From NCBI GenBank assembly GCA_900547815.1, contig URHY01000099.1, forward strand, positions 1 to 5,102: a DNA stretch of 5,102 nucleotides. Reading direction: 5' to 3'. The position numbers and the translations under genes were made by a program. The notes under the pieces are model-generated. The model did no database searches, was not told the DNA's origin, and worked only from the letters and a program-made list of their open reading frames with translations. Each line of letters begins with the position of its first letter. Position 1 is the first letter of the stretch. This document shows, piece by piece, positions 1 to 5,102 of the stretch. Source of the stretch: an uncultured Solobacterium sp. (lineage in GTDB: Bacteria > Bacillota_I > Bacilli_A > Erysipelotrichales > Erysipelotrichaceae).

Positions 1-4
1 AAAT

Positions 5-40
5 AAATAATCTTAAATCACGAAATTTTGAAGATTATTT
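5..40. repeat. AT-rich perfect inverted repeat (10-bp arms)
   Basis: Positions 5-14 (AAATAATCTT) and 31-40 (AAGATTATTT) are perfect reverse complements separated by 16 nt. The spacer contains a small AAATTT palindrome at 23-28. The stem is very AT-rich and no clean T-run follows it, so it is a weak candidate for the terminator of an upstream gene. It could equally be a protein-binding operator upstream of the tagD promoter. The repeat is visible directly; its role is inference. Confidence 0.5.
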
Positions 41-54
41 CATGCGTAATCACT

Positions 55-75
55 AGGAGTTTATGGACTCCTTTT
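55..75 (+). terminator. Possible short Rho-independent terminator
   Basis: AGGAGT (55-60) and ACTCCT (67-72) form a perfect 6-bp stem with a 6-nt loop. The right arm runs into T residues through position 75, followed by C. The form is that of a short intrinsic terminator for a gene lying before the window, but the stem is short and the T-tract is only four bases. The T-tract overlaps the proposed -35 element of the next promoter, so read-through or a regulatory role is also possible. Confidence 0.4.
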
Positions 76-100
76 CAATTTATCAAAAATAGTTTACAAT
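72..100 (+). promoter_or_regulatory. Candidate sigma-A promoter for the tagD operon
   Basis: TTTTCA (72-77, four of six matches to TTGACA) is separated by 17 bp from TACAAT (95-100, five of six matches to TATAAT). Transcription would start near position 107 and give a leader of about 25 nt before tagD. This is the best -35/-10 pair seen in the 130-nt leader. The downstream TATATA at 110-115 has no suitably spaced -35 box. The very short downstream gene spacings suggest that all four genes are transcribed from here. Confidence 0.5.
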
Positions 101-114
101 TACAGTGTTTATAT

Positions 115-121
115 AGGGAGG
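115..121 (+). promoter_or_regulatory. Strong ribosome binding site of tagD
   Basis: AGGGAGG ends 9 nt before the ATG at 131, giving good Shine-Dalgarno complementarity and spacing. It supports this ATG as the tagD start. Confidence 0.8.
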
Positions 122-130
122 TTTATACTC

Positions 131-517
131 ATGAAAACAGTAATAACATATGGAACTTTTGATTTATTTCATGTAGGTCATTTAAATTTATTACGCCGTG
201 CAAAAGAATTAGGGGATTATTTGATTGTTGCGGTAAGTAGTGATGAGTTTAATTTGGGTAAAAATAAAGTGTGTAAAATTAAAGACACAGATCGTATGAA
301 AATTGTAGAAGCAATTAAATATGTAGACAAGGTGATTCCAGAAACTAGTTGGGAACAAAAAATTGAAGATGTAAAGAAATACAATGTAGATGTGTTTGTT
401 ATGGGCGATGATTGGAAGGGAAAATTTGATTTCTTAAAGGATTATTGTGAAGTTGTATATTTACCGAGAACGGAAGGTATTAGTACAACACAATTAAAAG
501 AGGAATTGAAGGGTTAA
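131..517 (+). CDS. tagD: Glycerol-3-phosphate cytidylyltransferase (TagD/TarD)
   Basis: This 128-aa cytosolic enzyme makes CDP-glycerol and pyrophosphate from CTP and sn-glycerol-3-phosphate, the activated donor for glycerol-phosphate polymers. It is full length: Bacillus subtilis TagD is about 129 aa and, as I recall its sequence, aligns without gaps. The nucleotidyltransferase signature GTFDLFHVGH spans residues 8-17, with the catalytic HxGH at H14-H17. K44 and K46, R55 and W74 are conserved positions. VMGDDW lies at 90-95 and the family signature RTEGISTT at 113-120. One departure is K63 (context AIKYVD), where the Bacillus and Staphylococcus enzymes have arginine; this is a conservative change. 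The start is fixed by the ribosome binding site at 115-121. Being first in the operon, it supplies substrate to the three downstream transferase domains. FAD synthetase or ethanolamine-phosphate cytidylyltransferase are the only near alternatives, and the C-terminal signature argues against both. Confidence 0.96.
   Translation: MKTVITYGTFDLFHVGHLNLLRRAKELGDYLIVAVSSDEFNLGKNKVCKIKDTDRMKIVEAIKYVDKVIPETSWEQKIEDVKKYNVDVFVMGDDWKGKFDFLKDYCEVVYLPRTEGISTTQLKEELKG
508..513 (+). promoter_or_regulatory. Ribosome binding site inside the tagD 3' end
   Basis: GAAGGG lies in the last codons of tagD, 5 nt before the ATG at 519. The stop codon (515-517) and the next start are separated by a single base, so translation of the GT2-TagF gene is probably coupled to that of tagD. 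Confidence 0.5.
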
Positions 518-518
518 T

Positions 519-2756
519 ATGCATACTATTAGTATTATCCTTCCTTTTTTTAAGTACAAACATTATTTTAAAGAATGTCTACAAAATTTAGCACAAAGTA
601 CATTTAAAGATTTTGAATTGATTGTCGTTTTAGATCATCCAACTGAAGACATCGATGATTTATTAGAACAATATAATTCTATTTTTGATATGAAAGTATA
701 CACATTACCTGAAGGAGTAACAGGAGTAGCTGCATGTCGAAATGTTGGTATTCAAGAAGCTAAAGGAGCTTATCTTTACTTTTTAGATAGTGATGACTAT
801 GTTTTAGAAGATACTTTACAAAATATGATTAAAGCAATTGATCATGATGTAGATATGGTTTATGGAACAATCAATCATACTTGGAATAACAAGGCAAATT
901 ATCTTCATAAGATAGAAAATAAAGAAATGGATGAAGAAGATTTGGAAGAAAAAGAACAAAAACGTTTAAATCGACTTTCAGATTTTATTTCATTTGCATC
1001 ATATGAAAAAGATACACAACAAGCTCAAGCTATTTTTTATACAATGGACAATCGAAAAGGAATTCGTACATTTACTGTGTTAGGTAATTTATATAACCGT
1101 GGTTTTGTTGTTCGTAATAACTTAAAGTTTAATGAGAACTTTAGATACTATTGCGATATGACATTCATGTGTCCATTATTAGAAAAACTTTCATCAGCAT
1201 TACAAGTAGAAGATGCTATCTATGTTAAACGTAAACATAATGATCCTATCAATGAACCTGCATTGAGTCAGGAAGAAAATGAGAATCGTTTTAACGAAAG
1301 ATGTGAAGCAATTGAACATACTCGTACACTTCTAAGAGAAGATGGCGTTGTGCGTTACTGTTTAGATCGTAAGATTGTATCTTACTTTGTATCTAAAATG
1401 TCTAAACGAATCCGTCGTAGCCAAGATGATCTATGGCGTACTGAATATTTCGAACGAATCGCAAAAACTATCGATGGCATTCGTCCAGAAGTTATGAATC
1501 GATATAAACGTAATTCTAAAAAAATGGTAGCTTTTCTACAAAATCGTGATTTAAAAGGTGTCCAAAGTTGTGTTCGAAGAAAATTAGGAATTAAAAAGTT
1601 TTTTAGAATCTTTAAAAATAAGAATGTTTTATTTAAACTTGCTTACTATCATGTTTATTCTAAGAAACCAATTCAAGAAAACACAATTTTATTTGAAACA
1701 TTTATGGCTAAAAATTACTCAGACAGCCCTAAATATATATATGAATATATTGCCAAGAATTATCCAGGCAAATATAAATGTGTATGGGCATTGAATGATG
1801 GGCATGAAGTTCCTTATGGAGCAGAAGTTGTAAAACGTTTTTCTTTTAAGTATGCCTATTATTTAGCTGTAAGTAAATATTTTGTATTTAATGTTAGACA
1901 ACCATTATGGTATCGCAAAAGAGAAGGACAAGTATTTGTTGAAACTTGGCATGGTACACCATTAAAACGCCTTGTATTCGATCAAGAAGAAGTAACTTCG
2001 GCATCTCCAAAATATAAGCAGCAATTCTATCGACAAAGACAAGAATGGGACTATTTAGTAAGTGCCAATCCGTTTAGTACGAAAACATTTAGAAGCTGTT
2101 TTATGTATGAAGGTAAGATGCTTGAATATGGATATCCAAGAAATGACATTTTATATTGGCCAAACAAAGATCAAATTGCCAAAGACTTAAGAAAAAAACT
2201 TGGTATTCCAGAAGATAAGAAAACGATTTTATATGCACCAACATGGCGTGATGATGAGCATTATGGAAAAGGGGAATATAAATTCACATTGGCTCTAGAT
2301 TTAAAGTTAATGATGGAAAAATTATCGGATGAATATGTTGTTTTATTAAGAACACACCACTATATCGCAGATAACATTGATACAACAGGTCTTGAAGGCT
2401 TTGTATATAATTTAAGCAAATATGATGATATCAGTGAAATCTATTTGATTAGTGATATTTGTATCACGGATTACTCAAGTGTATTCTTTGACTTTGCGAA
2501 CTTGAAACGACCAGTGCTTTTCTATACATATGATATTGAAAAATATAAGAACCAGTTACGCGGATTCTATATTGATATGAATACAGAAGTACCAGGTCCA
2601 CTATTATATACAAGTGAAGAAGTTGTGAACGCAATTTTAAATATTAATCAAATCAGTGAAGAATATAAGGAACGTTATGAAGAATTCTATAAACGTTTCT
2701 GTTGTTATGACGATGGAAATGCATCAAAGCATATTGTAGAAGAAGTATTTAAATAA
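519..2756 (+). CDS. tagF: Bifunctional GT2 glycosyltransferase / CDP-glycerol glycerophosphotransferase (TagF type)
   Basis: This 745-aa protein has two modules. Residues 3 to about 225 are a GT2 (GT-A) glycosyltransferase: ISIILPFF at the first strand, RNVG at 74-77, the metal/nucleotide-sugar DSDD motif at 90-93, and an acceptor-side region around 190-220 with D213 as candidate base in place of the usual ED pair. A charged stretch (131-153) and a helical region (about 255-345) follow. Residues from about 385 to 745 are a Glyphos_transf (TagF-like, GT-B) domain: WHGTPLKR at 477-484 with H478, YPRND at 539-543, YAPTWRDD at 572-579, RTHH at 611-614 with H613, and DYSS at 651-654. H478 and H613 match the two histidines shown to be essential in TagF-family enzymes. 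The basic segment around 353-374 may hold the protein at the inner membrane face. The C-terminal half likely polymerises glycerol-phosphate from CDP-glycerol; the GT2 sugar donor is unknown. The length resembles B. subtilis TagF (746 aa), but here the N-terminus is recognisably GT2. Confidence 0.92.
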   Translation: MHTISIILPFFKYKHYFKECLQNLAQSTFKDFELIVVLDHPTEDIDDLLEQYNSIFDMKVYTLPEGVTGVAACRNVGIQEAKGAYLYFLDSDDYVLEDTLQNMIKAIDHDVDMVYGTINHTWNNKANYLHKIENKEMDEEDLEEKEQKRLNRLSDFISFASYEKDTQQAQAIFYTMDNRKGIRTFTVLGNLYNRGFVVRNNLKFNENFRYYCDMTFMCPLLEKLSSALQVEDAIYVKRKHNDPINEPALSQEENENRFNERCEAIEHTRTLLREDGVVRYCLDRKIVSYFVSKMSKRIRRSQDDLWRTEYFERIAKTIDGIRPEVMNRYKRNSKKMVAFLQNRDLKGVQSCVRRKLGIKKFFRIFKNKNVLFKLAYYHVYSKKPIQENTILFETFMAKNYSDSPKYIYEYIAKNYPGKYKCVWALNDGHEVPYGAEVVKRFSFKYAYYLAVSKYFVFNVRQPLWYRKREGQVFVETWHGTPLKRLVFDQEEVTSASPKYKQQFYRQRQEWDYLVSANPFSTKTFRSCFMYEGKMLEYGYPRNDILYWPNKDQIAKDLRKKLGIPEDKKTILYAPTWRDDEHYGKGEYKFTLALDLKLMMEKLSDEYVVLLRTHHYIADNIDTTGLEGFVYNLSKYDDISEIYLISDICITDYSSVFFDFANLKRPVLFYTYDIEKYKNQLRGFYIDMNTEVPGPLLYTSEEVVNAILNINQISEEYKERYEEFYKRFCCYDDGNASKHIVEEVFK

Positions 2757-2758
2757 AA

Positions 2759-2766
2759 AAAGGAGG
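2759..2766 (+). promoter_or_regulatory. Consensus ribosome binding site of the second glycerophosphotransferase gene
   Basis: AAAGGAGG ends 8 nt before the ATG at 2775 and is a near-perfect Shine-Dalgarno match. It lies in the 18-nt gap after the GT2-TagF gene, the only real intergenic space among the four genes. This gene may therefore be translated more independently and efficiently than its neighbours. Confidence 0.8.
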
Positions 2767-2774
2767 GGGTAGCC

Positions 2775-3980
2775 ATGCTTATAAAACTTTTAAGACCGAT
2801 TAAAAAGTTTGCAGGAAAGTGTATTCGTTTGGCATATAAATTAACGTATCGACTATTTAAAGTGGATGAAAAACTTGTTATATTTATATCTTTTCATGGT
2901 CGTGGCTATTCAGATAATCCTAAAGCTATTTATGAACAGATGAAACAAGATCCAAGATTTGATGGATATCGTTTTATTTGGTTTATCAAGAATCACAAAG
3001 ACAAAAAATTGCATATTGAGGGAGCTGAAATAAAAGAATATTTCAGCATTCCTTATTTTTATTACTTATCTAAAGCGAAGCTTTGGGTTGTGAATTGTAA
3101 ACTTCCTACATATATTTTTAAAAAGGAAAATCAAGTTTATTTACAGACTTGGCATGGAACACCATTAAAACGATTAGCTCATGATATTGATGTGAGTGAA
3201 GATACTACATTTTATCGCTCAGGTGTTAGTTATGAGCAGATGTGTCATTCATACGATGTAGATGTCGCAAGATACAATTATATGATTAGTCCAAATGCAT
3301 TTTGTACGCGTGTGTTTCAAACATCTTTTCAAATCAATAGAGAAAGATTGATTGAAACAGGTTATCCTAGAAATGATTTTATTTCAAATGCCACAAAAGA
3401 AGAATGCAATGCGATAAAAAACAAATATCAGTTGCCTATGGATAAAAAAATTGTATTGTATGCACCGACATGGAGAGATAATTCCTATGTTTCTGCAGGA
3501 TATACTTTTGAATTGAAGGCAAACTTTAGAAAATGGAAAGAAGTTTTAGGTAAAGATACAATCGTTGTATTTAAACCACACTATTTAATTATTAATACAT
3601 TTAAAGACGATCCAGAATTAGATGGATTCTTGTATTCCATTCCTGCTCAAGCAGAAATCAATGAATTGTATGTGATTAGTGATGTATTGATTACGGATTA
3701 TTCAAGTGTCTTCTTTGATTATGCGATATTGAAAAGACCTATCTATTTCTATATGTATGATTTAAAAGAATATGCGACAGATTTAAGAGGATTCTATTTA
3801 GATATTCACAAGGATATTCCTGGTGAAATTTATATGGATGAAGAATCCATGTTGCATGATATTAAAAATGAAGTGTATGACTATTCTAAATTGAATGAGT
3901 TTAATCAATATTTTAATAATCATGAAGATGGCAATGCATCTAAAAGAGTAGTAGATATCTTATATAAGGCGGTGCAATAA
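2775..3980 (+). CDS. CDP-glycerol glycerophosphotransferase, TagF-like, stand-alone
   Basis: This 401-aa protein consists of a single Glyphos_transf (GT-B) domain predicted to transfer glycerol-phosphate from CDP-glycerol to a lipid-linked acceptor at the inner membrane face. Motifs in order are GYSDNPKAIYE (44-54), WHGTPLKR (126-133, H127), YPRND (197-201), YAPTWRD (229-235), FKPHY (266-270, H269), ISDVLITDYSS (301-311), RGFYLD (338-343) and GNASKRVVD (386-394). Both histidines essential in the family are present. The first 30 residues form a basic, amphipathic segment that probably binds membrane lipid. The whole protein matches residues from about 350 to 745 of the preceding gene product, and short DNA stretches are almost identical, so the two are close paralogs. 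It could be the polymerase, a priming enzyme, or a transferase for a different acceptor; motifs alone cannot decide, so no symbol is given. Confidence 0.9.
   Translation: MLIKLLRPIKKFAGKCIRLAYKLTYRLFKVDEKLVIFISFHGRGYSDNPKAIYEQMKQDPRFDGYRFIWFIKNHKDKKLHIEGAEIKEYFSIPYFYYLSKAKLWVVNCKLPTYIFKKENQVYLQTWHGTPLKRLAHDIDVSEDTTFYRSGVSYEQMCHSYDVDVARYNYMISPNAFCTRVFQTSFQINRERLIETGYPRNDFISNATKEECNAIKNKYQLPMDKKIVLYAPTWRDNSYVSAGYTFELKANFRKWKEVLGKDTIVVFKPHYLIINTFKDDPELDGFLYSIPAQAEINELYVISDVLITDYSSVFFDYAILKRPIYFYMYDLKEYATDLRGFYLDIHKDIPGEIYMDEESMLHDIKNEVYDYSKLNEFNQYFNNHEDGNASKRVVDILYKAVQ
3966..3974 (+). promoter_or_regulatory. Ribosome binding site within the end of the preceding gene
   Basis: AAGGCGGTG differs at one base from the AAGGAGGTG consensus and ends 7 nt before the ATG at 3982. 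It sits inside the last codons of the upstream gene, whose stop (3978-3980) is one base from the start. This supports the chosen start and suggests translational coupling. Confidence 0.65.
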
Positions 3981-3981
3981 A

Positions 3982-5046
3982 ATGGGATTCAGTAAGATAA
4001 TCTTAAATATCGCTTTGAAAATCGTAGATATTTTAACTTTTTATATTTACCCAAAAAAGAATCGAATTACTTTCATTAGTTTAACTCAAAGTGAATTGTC
4101 AGGTGATTTTCAACTCATCGATAAGCAATTACGTCACGAGAATAAGTATGATATTCATTATATATTATTAAAGTTTGAAAAAAATCTATGGGGTGATTTT
4201 AAATATTTCTTGAATTGTTTAAAACAGTTAGTTGAAATAAAAAAATCAAGTCTTGTGATTTTAAACGACAACAACTATGTGATTAGTCATATGAAACCAA
4301 CCAATGTCAAAGTACTACAAGTTTGGCATGCGTGTGGAGCCGTGAAAAAATTTGGTAATCAAATCAAAAGGCAATATCCTATACGAAATTATGACTATGT
4401 TTTATGTGGCGCGGAATATTGGAAAGAACCTTATTCCAAAGCTTTTAATGTAGAAAAAGATCAAGTTTTAGTAACGGGAATGCCAAGAATTGATACTTTA
4501 TTAAATAGAAATGAAAGAGATGAGTTCTTTTTGAAATATCCAGAATTGAAGGATAAAAAGCTATGTTTATATGCACCTACTTTTAGAGGAAATATCATTG
4601 ATGGTTTTAAAATCCAGTCTTTTGATTTCACAAAAATAAAGGATTATGTTGTTCTATATAAATTTCATCCATTACTTGGAGATATTCAGTGCAAGGGTGG
4701 AATCAATATGAATAAGGAAGATTTATATACATTGATGCAAGTTAGTGATTGTTTGATATCAGATTATTCGAGTGTAATATTCGATTACTCTTTGTTAAAT
4801 AAACCAATGATCAGCTATATTCCGGATATTGATGAATACAAACAAAATATAGGATTGAACATAGACTTTAGTGATTTTCCTGGTCCGATATGTACAGATG
4901 AGAATCAATTGATAGAAGCCTTGAAATTTGAAGATTATGATTATGATAAATTATCTTATTTTCAAATGAAGTATATGGTATATACGGATGGTAAAAATAC
5001 AAGTCAAGTTGTAGAAACTATTGATCGAATTATGAAAGAGGTATAA
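3982..5046 (+). CDS. CDP-glycerol glycerophosphotransferase family protein, TagB-like
   Basis: This 354-aa Glyphos_transf (GT-B) protein is shorter and more divergent than the two before it. The active-site segment is WHACGAVKKFG (115-125, H116) rather than WHGTPLKR, a pattern I associate with TagB-like primases. Further motifs are GMPRID (166-171), YAPTFRG (197-203), YKFHP (226-230, H229), SDCLISDYSS (255-264) and FPGP (299-302). Both key histidines and the DYSS serine pair are kept. The RGFY motif seen in the other two transferases is replaced by GLNIDF (291-296). The N-terminus (about 1-24) is hydrophobic and basic, consistent with peripheral membrane attachment. TagB adds the first glycerol-phosphate to the ManNAc-GlcNAc-diphospho-undecaprenyl linkage unit; that role is inferred from the motif and fits a neighbour of tagD and tagF. 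A transferase decorating another glycan is the main alternative. Confidence 0.87.
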   Translation: MGFSKIILNIALKIVDILTFYIYPKKNRITFISLTQSELSGDFQLIDKQLRHENKYDIHYILLKFEKNLWGDFKYFLNCLKQLVEIKKSSLVILNDNNYVISHMKPTNVKVLQVWHACGAVKKFGNQIKRQYPIRNYDYVLCGAEYWKEPYSKAFNVEKDQVLVTGMPRIDTLLNRNERDEFFLKYPELKDKKLCLYAPTFRGNIIDGFKIQSFDFTKIKDYVVLYKFHPLLGDIQCKGGINMNKEDLYTLMQVSDCLISDYSSVIFDYSLLNKPMISYIPDIDEYKQNIGLNIDFSDFPGPICTDENQLIEALKFEDYDYDKLSYFQMKYMVYTDGKNTSQVVETIDRIMKEV

Positions 5047-5047
5047 C

Positions 5048-5080
5048 GCCAATGTCATTAAGTTAAGAAATGACGGCTTT
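5048..5080 (+). repeat. Inverted repeat after the last complete gene, possible terminator or attenuator
   Basis: GTCATT (5054-5059) and AATGAC (5069-5074) form a 6-bp stem around a 9-nt loop. GCC (5048-5050) and GGC (5075-5077) can extend it by 3 bp past a 3-nt bulge on the left. Only three T residues (5078-5080) follow, so termination would be weak. AATGTCATT (5051-5059) is also nearly self-complementary. The element lies between the TagB-like stop and the next probable start. It may be a leaky terminator, an attenuator, or the edge of a mobile or repeated element; the window ends too soon to tell. Confidence 0.4.
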
Positions 5081-5086
5081 GAGGAG
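5081..5086 (+). promoter_or_regulatory. Ribosome binding site of a probable next gene
   Basis: GAGGAG lies 10 nt before the ATG at 5097. It is the main reason to believe that a fifth gene begins at the window edge. Confidence 0.45.
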
Positions 5087-5096
5087 AACACAAAAA

Positions 5097-5102
5097 ATGT
5101 GC
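5097..5102 (+). CDS. Start of a probable fifth gene, truncated by the window end
   Basis: Only ATG TGC (Met-Cys) is visible. The ATG has a GAGGAG ribosome binding site 10 nt upstream. The same frame is open back to an ATG at 5070, but that earlier start falls inside the inverted repeat and has no visible ribosome binding site. A Met-Cys start is typical of class II glutamine amidotransferases (asparagine synthase and GlmS families), whose second residue is the N-terminal nucleophile. Two codons cannot establish this, and no product is assigned. Confidence 0.3.

Noticed and set aside
110..115. TATATA as a second -10 box for the operon
   Set aside because: No -35-like hexamer lies 16-18 bp upstream, and a start just downstream of it would fall in or past the ribosome binding site.
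1731..1751. AT-alternating run resembling a promoter -10 region
   Set aside because: It lies inside the TagF half of gene 2 and encodes Lys-Tyr-Ile-Tyr in a conserved part of the domain. No suitably placed -35 is evident, and AT-rich runs are expected at this base composition.
519..3980. Possibility that genes 2 and 3 are fragments of one gene broken by a frameshift or stop
   Set aside because: Each carries a complete glycerophosphotransferase domain with all motifs in order, and gene 3 has its own consensus ribosome binding site. They are paralogs, not pieces.
5052..5066. A small reading frame ATG TCA TTA AGT TAA just after the last complete gene
   Set aside because: It has four codons, lies inside the inverted repeat and has no ribosome binding site, so it is chance.
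1..5102. CRISPR arrays, tRNA or rRNA genes, transposase genes, and genes on the - strand
   Set aside because: There are no regularly spaced direct repeats, no RNA gene signatures and no transposase motifs. Conserved + strand coding sequence fills nearly all of 131-5046.

Overview
The window is AT-rich (roughly one-third G+C by eye). Its genes are tightly packed, all on the + strand, and preceded by AGGAGG-type ribosome binding sites. This style and the gene content point to a low-GC Bacillota (Firmicutes) chromosome. The genus cannot be fixed from the sequence alone; lactobacilli/streptococci-like or Erysipelotrichia-like hosts are both plausible.

Layout: positions 1-130 are a leader with two inverted repeats, a plausible sigma-A-type promoter and a strong ribosome binding site. 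Four complete genes follow with intergenic gaps of 1, 18 and 1 nt: (1) a TagD-type glycerol-3-phosphate cytidylyltransferase (131-517); (2) a two-module protein joining an N-terminal GT2 glycosyltransferase to a C-terminal TagF-type CDP-glycerol glycerophosphotransferase (519-2756); (3) a stand-alone TagF-type glycerophosphotransferase (2775-3980); (4) a shorter, divergent TagB-like glycerophosphotransferase (3982-5046). The last 56 nt hold an inverted repeat and then a ribosome binding site and ATG that probably open a fifth gene, cut off after two codons (Met-Cys).

Together the genes form a glycerol-phosphate polymer module. TagD makes CDP-glycerol from CTP and sn-glycerol-3-phosphate, and three transferase domains spend it. 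By family knowledge, a TagB-like enzyme primes a lipid-linked acceptor with the first glycerol-phosphate, and TagF-like enzymes add further units. The GT2 domain could add a sugar to the same chain or linker. The product is probably a wall teichoic acid or a related glycerol-phosphate-containing surface polysaccharide. The linkage-unit genes (TagO/TagA), the export transporter (TagGH) and ligases are not in this window.

I do not see a wholly new system. The points of interest are the stack of three glycerophosphotransferase domains with two different active-site signatures, the clean modular fusion in gene 2 with a matching arginine-codon difference between its halves, and the unresolved structures at both ends of the window.
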